Of a stretch of 15,199 bases of DNA, positions 7,741 through 12,816 are shown in pieces. Within the stretch, counting starts at the first letter, position 1, and every line of letters begins with the position of its first letter. The stretch spans positions 1-15,199 of the forward strand of contig JBDKTK010000296.1 of the NCBI GenBank assembly GCA_039680225.1. The letters are read 5' to 3'. Below the pieces are notes generated by a model. That model saw nothing but the letters and a program-made list of their open reading frames with translations. It was not told where the DNA came from and ran no database searches. A program made the position numbers and the translations under genes. The stretch comes from JBDKTK01 sp039680225. GTDB lineage: Bacteria; Desulfobacterota; Syntrophia; Syntrophales; UBA4778.

Positions 7741-7778
7741 AAAAAAAAGGGGCCGCGCCTTCAATGCGATACGGCCCC
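7741..7778 (-). terminator. Rho-independent terminator of the DUF3141 hydrolase gene
   Basis: GGGGCCG (7749-7755) pairs with CGGCCCC (7772-7778) around a 16-base loop. On the minus strand the stem is followed by eight T residues (complement of 7748-7741). It begins 29 bases after the hydrolase stop at 7808 and lies just ahead of the malic enzyme ribosome site. Confidence 0.85.
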
Positions 7779-7807
7779 CCTCGACAGCTTGTCTGTTACA
7801 GAGCTGC

Positions 7808-9955
7808 TCAGACGGCAAGGGCCTGCTTGATCTCCTGCAAAACCGATTGCTCATTTTCATCGATGCCCTTGCTGGCCCTGGCAATCTTCACGCCTATCCT
7901 GTAAAGCTCTTTGCGCTCCTTCGCGCCGGGCACAAGGCCGGCAAGGGTGCGGATGGCGGCTTTCCCGTCCTCGTCGACGAGCCTCACCTGGCGGCGGATG
8001 ATGGATTTCATTTCCGCGCGGCCGGGCGGCTGGAAACCTTTGAATTCCAGGGCGGCCTTCCGTGCGGCCGCAAATTCCCTGCGATCAAATGTCCCGTCGG
8101 CCTGGCATATAATAATCATAAGCCTTACCAGGGCTTCTGCAAGCCCGCCTTTTTTATAATCGTCCGGCGTGATCCCGGCAATTGTTACAGGGCACGCCTG
8201 GCCCGGAGCCTGGTCCGGGGCCTGAACTGAATCGTGCCTGGGCAGGCAGGCCCTCAGCGCCTCCGAATCGTAAACCGCCCTGAACATTTCCTCCTGGAAG
8301 AAATCCCGGGCGTCGCGCCAGAGGTTGAGGCCGTCAATAATCGCGCCTGACATGATATGCTCCATATTCACAAATGGATTGCCCTGCGATACCGGCGCGC
8401 GGTACTCGTCTATCTTCGGGGCAATGAAACCGAGGGGCCAGAACAGCGGGTTGAAATCGGAGCAGAAGTACCTCTTCGCCCTCAGGGGGTGCAGGATCTT
8501 CAGCATGTCCCCGGAAAACTCGGTAGTACAGGCCTTGACCCAGGGCTGGAGATACGCCTTGTACATCAGGTCGTTCATAACGGAGACATCGCAGGCGCGG
8601 CGGAAGTCCCCGCATTCCTCGCCGATGCAGTCGACTTCTATCCCGCCGACCTGTTCCAGCATCCGGGCAATCGTGCGCCTCTCGAATACCGGTTCAAAAT
8701 CGGTCTCGCCGAGCTTGCCCGCCTCTTCGTTGATCTTCATCTCCCACAGCCCGGGGGGCAGGTAATCGATCAGGTCGAAATTGCCGATTATCTCCGTGTG
8801 CTCTTTTTTGGCGATGCTGCCGGAGACAAAGATCCCGAGATGGCCGATCTTCTCGTGGATGATGTAGACTATCGTGTGGCCCAGGTCGCGGATCTCCTTT
8901 TCCGAGCTGTAAATCCGGGGTATCCAGTCGAGCGCCTGCTGGGGCGGGGTGATGTTGTCCCCCTTCGAGGCAAACACGACAATGGGATGGTCTATATTCT
9001 TCAAATTTACGCACCGTCCCGACCTGAGCTCCAGTTCGCCTTTCTCCAGCTTGTCGCCGATGAAGAGATTTTCCACGATGAAGTGGATCTCGTCGGCGGT
9101 CATCAGGAAAAAGCCGCCCCACCATTTTTCGAACTCGAGGTAGCGTTCCCTTTCCTCGTCGATCTGCGAGTAAAGGTTGTACTGCTTGGTCCAGAGGGTA
9201 TTGGCCGGGTTGAGGTTCTCGAAATTGGAGACGAGGTTCGCGCCGTCGAACTTCCCGTTGCCGAGATCGCTCAGCAGATCGTTGAGCCAGACGCCCCCGC
9301 AGAGGCCCCCGAGGTAGCGCATGGGATTGGCGCCGTCGACGCCCGACCAGTAGGAAAGCGGCGCGCCGTTGAGGACCAGCAGGCCGGTAAGGTCGGAGCG
9401 GTCCGCGCAGATCAGGGCGGATGCCCACCCGCCCTGGCAGTTGCCGATTACGGCCGGCCGGTCGGCGTCGGGATGGCGTCTGATGATTTCCTCGATGAAT
9501 TTTATCTCTGCCGCTTCCACATCGAAGAGGTTCTGCCCGGGTTCCGGTTTTGTAAAGAACATGATGAAATAAACGGGGTGGCCGTTGCGCAGCGCTATCC
9601 CGATCTCGGAATCATTTTTCGACCCGCCGATCCCGGGGCCGTGTCCCGCCCGCGGGTCTATGATAACTATGGGCCGTTTGGGGACGAGCGGCTTTGCGCC
9701 GCTCTTTTTATTTTTTCCATTATCAGGGTCCCCGGCCTGGATAATACGGGCCAGGGCATAGTTGACGGGGCGCTCAAACATGCGCCCGTCCATAATTATC
9801 TCGTAATCGAACGTGAGGACGGGAGGCTGTCCGGCAACCAGATGGTCCACGTAATTGTTGCCGCGCCTGCGCATCGTATCCCAGAAAAGGACCGACCTTT
9901 GCGCCGCATCGATCCAGTAGTCACAGAGATTTCCAAGAGCACTTTCCGAAGCCAT
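7808..9955 (-). CDS. DUF3141 family protein: PHA-synthase-like alpha/beta hydrolase with TerB-like C-terminus
   Basis: I recognise the DUF3141 family (often annotated 3-hydroxyalkanoate synthetase); its biochemical role is unproven. The product is 715 residues. The N-terminus has the family-typical DAAQRSVLFWDTMRRRGN. The hydrolase core follows: IVIIDPRAGHGPGIGG, then the nucleophile elbow GNCQGGW with C173, matching the GxCxGG box of PHA synthases. D333 (SKGDNITPP) and H372 (KIGHLGIF) are the probable triad partners. The last 110 or so residues resemble a TerB-like helical domain (QADGTFDRREF). There is no signal peptide or obvious membrane segment. The start at 9955 is chosen because AAGGAG (9964-9969) lies eight bases upstream; the frame stays open to an ATG at 10066, but no ribosome site supports that start. 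A terminator follows at 7778-7741. It may act on acyl-CoA or hydroxyacyl substrates, but that is inference. Confidence 0.87.
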   Translation of the reverse strand: MASESALGNLCDYWIDAAQRSVLFWDTMRRRGNNYVDHLVAGQPPVLTFDYEIIMDGRMFERPVNYALARIIQAGDPDNGKNKKSGAKPLVPKRPIVIIDPRAGHGPGIGGSKNDSEIGIALRNGHPVYFIMFFTKPEPGQNLFDVEAAEIKFIEEIIRRHPDADRPAVIGNCQGGWASALICADRSDLTGLLVLNGAPLSYWSGVDGANPMRYLGGLCGGVWLNDLLSDLGNGKFDGANLVSNFENLNPANTLWTKQYNLYSQIDEERERYLEFEKWWGGFFLMTADEIHFIVENLFIGDKLEKGELELRSGRCVNLKNIDHPIVVFASKGDNITPPQQALDWIPRIYSSEKEIRDLGHTIVYIIHEKIGHLGIFVSGSIAKKEHTEIIGNFDLIDYLPPGLWEMKINEEAGKLGETDFEPVFERRTIARMLEQVGGIEVDCIGEECGDFRRACDVSVMNDLMYKAYLQPWVKACTTEFSGDMLKILHPLRAKRYFCSDFNPLFWPLGFIAPKIDEYRAPVSQGNPFVNMEHIMSGAIIDGLNLWRDARDFFQEEMFRAVYDSEALRACLPRHDSVQAPDQAPGQACPVTIAGITPDDYKKGGLAEALVRLMIIICQADGTFDRREFAAARKAALEFKGFQPPGRAEMKSIIRRQVRLVDEDGKAAIRTLAGLVPGAKERKELYRIGVKIARASKGIDENEQSVLQEIKQALAV

Positions 9956-10356
9956 TCCAGATTCTCCTTCTTGCAGAGGTATCGCTGAGTTTTCAGAAGG
10001 TAGATGTATCATATTTTGCACCCGTTTTGACGTGTTTTTTCTCATGCACCGGCAAAAGCCGATCATAACTACTTAATGTTTGCTCCAAAGTTTGCTATAT
10101 TCCTTCTTTTTCAGTCCTGCATTTTATGTAAGATATTTAAGTATATATGAAATCGGGAAGCAATCAGGACAAGGCTGTCCATATCGATAATTGTATCCCT
10201 AGTTTGCTAAATAATTCGATTTGCCCCGGCCCGGCCTGATTTGCGGATTTGCGTGACTGTGATCACTTACAAACATGAACATATCCGGTAGTAATTTTGC
10301 GCTTTTTGTTGTAAGTAATAAAGACATTCACGAACGAAAGGAATTTACCTGATCAT
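9956..10356. other. AT-rich divergent intergenic region
   Basis: This 401-base spacer separates the leftward hydrolase gene from the rightward small ORF and should hold both promoters. It is clearly more AT-rich than the flanking genes. It contains AGTTTGCTA twice (10089-10097 and 10201-10209) and a further GTTTGCT at 10078-10084. It also contains an 8-base palindrome GTGATCAC at 10259-10266. No -35/-10 pair stands out on either strand; TTGCTT with TTAAAT about 17 bases apart on the minus strand is a weak candidate. No RNA gene was recognised. Confidence 0.6.
9964..9969 (-). promoter_or_regulatory. Ribosome binding site that decides the DUF3141 gene start
   Basis: AAGGAG on the minus strand lies eight bases before the ATG at 9955. 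Upstream in-frame ATGs at 10066, 10045 and 10012 have no comparable site, and the residues they would add do not look like the family N-terminus. Confidence 0.7.
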
Positions 10357-10536
10357 ATGAGAAAATCGCCAGTCAATTGCACCGGGGACCCCGATACCTG
10401 CGAGACCTGTATCTCCATAAGAGAATTTGCCGAACGCCTGAAACGAAACAAGGCTGAAATTGCGAGCACACCCATATTGATGCGCATGATTGAAGGGGAC
10501 GGGTTGCTCAACGATGAACAGAAGACTTCCAAATAG
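10357..10536 (+). CDS. Small hypothetical protein, 59 aa, with three N-terminal cysteines
   Basis: I do not recognise this gene. It runs from an ATG at 10357 to TAG at 10534-10536. The protein begins MRKSPVNCTGDPDTCETC, so C8, C15 and C18 form a Cx6CxxC pattern that could bind a metal or be redox active. A charged, probably helical middle follows (SIREFAERLKRNKAE, residues 20-34), then an acidic segment and KTSK at the end. It is predicted soluble. An AGGA lies 14 bases upstream of the ATG, which is distant for a ribosome site, so translation is uncertain. Its GC level rises relative to the AT-rich spacer before it, and the codons look ordinary. A stem-loop region follows within 15 bases. The isolated position between the divergent spacer and an exporter gives no functional clue. 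It could be spurious, but composition and structure favour a real gene. Confidence 0.5.
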   Translation: MRKSPVNCTGDPDTCETCISIREFAERLKRNKAEIASTPILMRMIEGDGLLNDEQKTSK

Positions 10537-10550
10537 TACCGGGTTTCTGA

Positions 10551-10620
10551 GGGTCCTTTTAAAAAACCGCTCCGCCAAAAAGTTTTTTTATTCCGGACCC
10601 GGCAGGGGCGGTGACGCCTC
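10551..10620 (+). terminator. Nested stem-loops downstream of the small ORF, possible terminator
   Basis: GGGTCC (10551-10556) pairs with GGACCC (10595-10600), enclosing an AT stem AAAAAAC (10561-10567) with GTTTTTT (10582-10588). A second hairpin, GGGGCG (10605-10610) with CGCCTC (10615-10620) around GTGA, includes one G-U pair and is followed by a pyrimidine-rich CCTTTCATTT. Neither has a classic run of T residues directly after the stem, so termination is only likely. Confidence 0.4.
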
Positions 10621-10659
10621 CCTTTCATTTCATATCCCCTTCTGATAGATTGTTTTTAA

Positions 10660-10687
10660 TCTGAAATCTGAAATTTCAAATCTGAAA
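10660..10687. repeat. Tandem heptamer repeats (TCTGAAA type)
   Basis: Four head-to-tail 7-base units are seen: TCTGAAA, TCTGAAA, TTTCAAA, TCTGAAA. The third unit differs at two positions. The array ends 13 bases before the ATG of the exporter, where a ribosome binding site would be expected. Short AT-rich heptamer arrays of this look occur in spacers of many environmental bacterial genomes; that comparison is from memory. Confidence 0.75.
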
Positions 10688-10700
10688 TCATTTTGGGCTC

Positions 10701-11894
10701 ATGCCGGGAAAATTCGACATCAAGATCCTGCTGCTGCTTTCCCTGGGGCACCTGGTGACCGACATATACCAGGGCGCCCTGCCCGCCATCCTGCCGTTCC
10801 TCAAAGATCATCTTGATCTCACGTACACGGCGGCCGGAGTCATCCTGATGACGGCAAACTTCACCTCGTCGCTTGTCCAGCCGGTCTTCGGGTACATATC
10901 CGACAAGAAGGGAAAAGCCTTCCTGCTCCCGCTGGGTTGTCTCCTGGCAGGAGCGGGATTGGCGCTCGTCCCCTTGAGCCCCGTCTACGGCTGGACGCTG
11001 CTGCTCGTCATAATCAGCGGCCTGGGGATTGCGTCCTATCACCCGGAGGGATATAAGACCGCCTCATTTTTCATCGGTGACAAGCAGGTCACGGGCATGG
11101 CTGTCTTTTCCGTGGGCGGCAACCTGGGGTTTGCAATCGGCCCGGTGCTGGCCATCTTCCTGATCAATTATCTGGGCTTTCAAAACCTGCCGGTGATAAT
11201 CGTCCCGGCAATATTATTTGTCGTGCTGCTCCTGGCTTTCTGGAAGAGGATCCATTTCGAAGCGGCCGGGAAAACGGCGCCGCATCCTGCCCCGGATAAA
11301 ATAGAGACCGGGGGCGTTTATCTTACGCTGTTCACAATTATACTGATTGTCGTGATGCGCTCGTGGACCCAGCTGGGACTCATGACCTATATACCTTTCT
11401 ACTACATAAACCATCTCAAGGGAGACCCGCTCTACGCCGGCCAGCTGGTTTCAATCTTCCTCCTGGGCGGCGCCGCCGGCACGCTCCTCGGCGCGCCCCT
11501 CGCCGACAGATGGGGGCATAAACTCTACCTGAGCGCGACGATGCTGCTGTCGTCGTTCATCCTGCCGCTGGTCTTCGTCTCGCAGGGGATATGGCTGTTC
11601 ATAGTCCTGGGGCTTCTCGGGATGGTGATCATCTCCACATTTTCAGTCACGATCGTCATGGCCCAGACGCTGATGCCCCGCAACCTCGGCATAGCTTCGG
11701 GCATCATGGTGGGGTTCGCCATAGGCGCGGGCGGGATCTGCGTCACTCTCCTCGGCGTCGTTGCGGACCATTACGGGGTCCCCCTGGCCCTGAAGTCCAT
11801 AACCGTTTTGCCGTTCATAGGGTTCCTCCTCACCCTGACCCTGAAATACGAAAAATACAGCGCCCGCCCTCTCATGCCCGCGGCCCACGACTGA
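10701..11894 (+). CDS. MFS transporter, fosmidomycin-resistance (Fsr) family
   Basis: A 397-residue inner-membrane protein with about 12 transmembrane helices. SLGHLVTDIYQGALPAILPF in helix 1, the MFS signature loop GYISDKKGK after helix 2, and GIASYHPEGYKTA in helix 4 (the HPE motif) identify the Fsr-like branch of the major facilitators. E. coli Fsr exports fosmidomycin by proton antiport; the native substrate of most relatives is unknown, and some probably export sugars or small metabolites. The second-half loop LADRWGHKLYL is also present. The ATG at 10701 lacks a Shine-Dalgarno site, since the heptamer repeats occupy that region, so either translation is weak or leaderless or the real start lies elsewhere; helix 1 begins only a few residues in, so little room remains downstream. 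No terminator is seen before the flavoprotein gene 81 bases on. Confidence 0.87.
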   Translation: MPGKFDIKILLLLSLGHLVTDIYQGALPAILPFLKDHLDLTYTAAGVILMTANFTSSLVQPVFGYISDKKGKAFLLPLGCLLAGAGLALVPLSPVYGWTLLLVIISGLGIASYHPEGYKTASFFIGDKQVTGMAVFSVGGNLGFAIGPVLAIFLINYLGFQNLPVIIVPAILFVVLLLAFWKRIHFEAAGKTAPHPAPDKIETGGVYLTLFTIILIVVMRSWTQLGLMTYIPFYYINHLKGDPLYAGQLVSIFLLGGAAGTLLGAPLADRWGHKLYLSATMLLSSFILPLVFVSQGIWLFIVLGLLGMVIISTFSVTIVMAQTLMPRNLGIASGIMVGFAIGAGGICVTLLGVVADHYGVPLALKSITVLPFIGFLLTLTLKYEKYSARPLMPAAHD

Positions 11895-11914
11895 CCCCGT
11901 CCTCATCCTTATCC

Positions 11915-11943
11915 TTGAAAATCCGCGCACAAACATATAAACA
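11915..11943 (+). promoter_or_regulatory. Possible promoter of the iron-sulfur flavoprotein gene
   Basis: TTGAAA (11915-11920) is followed by TATAAA (11936-11941) after 15 bases, or by TAAACA (11938-11943) after 17. The spacing of the better -10 match is short. The site lies 33 to 60 bases before the ATG and could allow expression independent of the exporter gene. Confidence 0.35.
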
Positions 11944-11975
11944 AACACCTGCAAAAATAAACAGGAGGTTACATC

Positions 11976-12551
11976 ATGAAAGTTTTCGCAATAAACGGGA
12001 GTGCGCGCAAGGACGGCAACACGGCCCTGCTTATCAAGGCGGTCTTTGAAGAGCTCAATAAAGAGGGCATCGAAACCGAAATGTTCCAGCTTTCCGGGAA
12101 AAAGCTCCGCGGATGCCTGGCCTGCTACAAATGCTTCAAGAGCCGGGACGGGCGCTGCTCCGTAAAGGACGACGTTCTCAACGATCTGCTGGCCGAAATG
12201 GAAAAGGCCGAGGGATTCATCCTCGGCTCTCCCACCTATTTTTCCGATGTCACGTCCGCCACGCGGGCGTTCATCGAGCGCTGTGGGTTTGTCGCCCGCG
12301 CCAACGATTACATGTTCAAGCGGAAAGTCGGCTCGGGGGTCGTCGCCGTGCGCAGGGCGGGCGCCATCCCGGCCCTGAGCTCGATAAGCCTTTTCCTCCA
12401 CTACATGCAGATGATAAATCCGGGGTCGAGCTACTGGAACGTGGGCATCGGCAGGGACCCGGGAGACGTCCTCAACGATGCGGAAGGGCTCCAGACAATG
12501 CAGTCCCTGGGGCAGAACATGGCATGGCTGCTGAAAAAGCTGAACGGATGA
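11976..12551 (+). CDS. Iron-sulfur flavoprotein / NAD(P)H-dependent FMN reductase family (flavodoxin fold)
   Basis: A 191-residue cytoplasmic flavodoxin-fold protein. The FMN phosphate loop NGSARKDGNT is at residues 7-16, and GSPTYF near 84-89 contacts the flavin. Between them is a compact cysteine motif, C47-x2-C50-x2-C53-x7-C61, which matches the CX2CX2CX4-7C motif that holds the 4Fe-4S cluster in archaeal iron-sulfur flavoproteins (Isf). Such proteins pass electrons between ferredoxin and acceptors such as oxygen, peroxide or quinone-like compounds in anaerobes; the physiological partner here is unknown. AGGAGG (11963-11968) lies seven bases before the ATG, an optimal ribosome site. The gene may be read with the exporter upstream or from its own promoter. 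No clear terminator follows. An FMN-only NADPH reductase is the alternative if the cluster is absent. Confidence 0.88.
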   Translation: MKVFAINGSARKDGNTALLIKAVFEELNKEGIETEMFQLSGKKLRGCLACYKCFKSRDGRCSVKDDVLNDLLAEMEKAEGFILGSPTYFSDVTSATRAFIERCGFVARANDYMFKRKVGSGVVAVRRAGAIPALSSISLFLHYMQMINPGSSYWNVGIGRDPGDVLNDAEGLQTMQSLGQNMAWLLKKLNG

Positions 12552-12619
12552 ACAGGTGAATTTGTTGGGAATTGTTTGATAAAAAAATCGCGGCCCGGCC
12601 CGGCATGCCCATTTAGTAA

Positions 12620-12648
12620 TTGACACAGAGATACATACTTAGTATGTA
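12620..12648 (+). promoter_or_regulatory. Promoter with consensus -35 and an internal palindromic operator-like site
   Basis: A perfect TTGACA at 12620-12625 is followed after exactly 17 bases by TATGTA (12643-12648), a -10 box with a weak second half. Between and over them lies TACATAC-TTA-GTATGTA (12632-12648), a perfect 7-bp inverted repeat with a 3-base centre. A repressor of TetR or similar type bound here would block polymerase. The likely target is the histidine kinase gene about 170 bases downstream. Confidence 0.5.
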
Positions 12649-12816
12649 CGATTTGCTATAGCTTGCTTTTATTCGACTTCTTTTTGCGGCTCGCATTCTC
12701 ATGTGGAACTGGTTGATGCGCTTGAAATCATGCTATGTTTGCAATTGTCTTGTCCCAGGTTTTCACTCCCCGGTTTCACATCCTTTGAGTCATCACAGGA
12801 AAAACATCCGTCTTTT

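Noticed and set aside
6242..8230. 662-codon plus-strand open frame opposite malic enzyme and the hydrolase 3' end
   Set aside because: It spans two conserved minus-strand genes and the terminator between them, and has low-complexity Arg/His/Asp-rich composition. It is a shadow frame.
7808..9955. True poly(3-hydroxyalkanoate) synthase (phaC)
   Set aside because: The nucleophile box is similar, but the N- and C-terminal regions match DUF3141 proteins and no pha genes are nearby.
8357..9988. 543-codon plus-strand open frame opposite the DUF3141 gene
   Set aside because: Antisense to a gene with clear motifs and ribosome site; no recognisable domain.
10259..10266. GTGATCAC palindrome as a CRP/FNR-type site
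   Set aside because: The half-sites abut with no central spacer, and the flanks do not fit the CRP or FNR consensus.
10551..10700. Repeats here as a CRISPR array or insertion-sequence end
   Set aside because: Units are only 7 bases with no spacers, and no transposase or terminal inverted repeat pair is present.
12580..12610. GC-rich CGGCCCGGCCCGGC stretch as a terminator of the flavoprotein gene
   Set aside because: It is a direct repeat rather than an inverted one, and no T-run follows it.
11643..12626. 327-codon minus-strand open frame opposite the exporter and flavoprotein genes
   Set aside because: It crosses two conserved plus-strand genes and their ribosome site; shadow frame.
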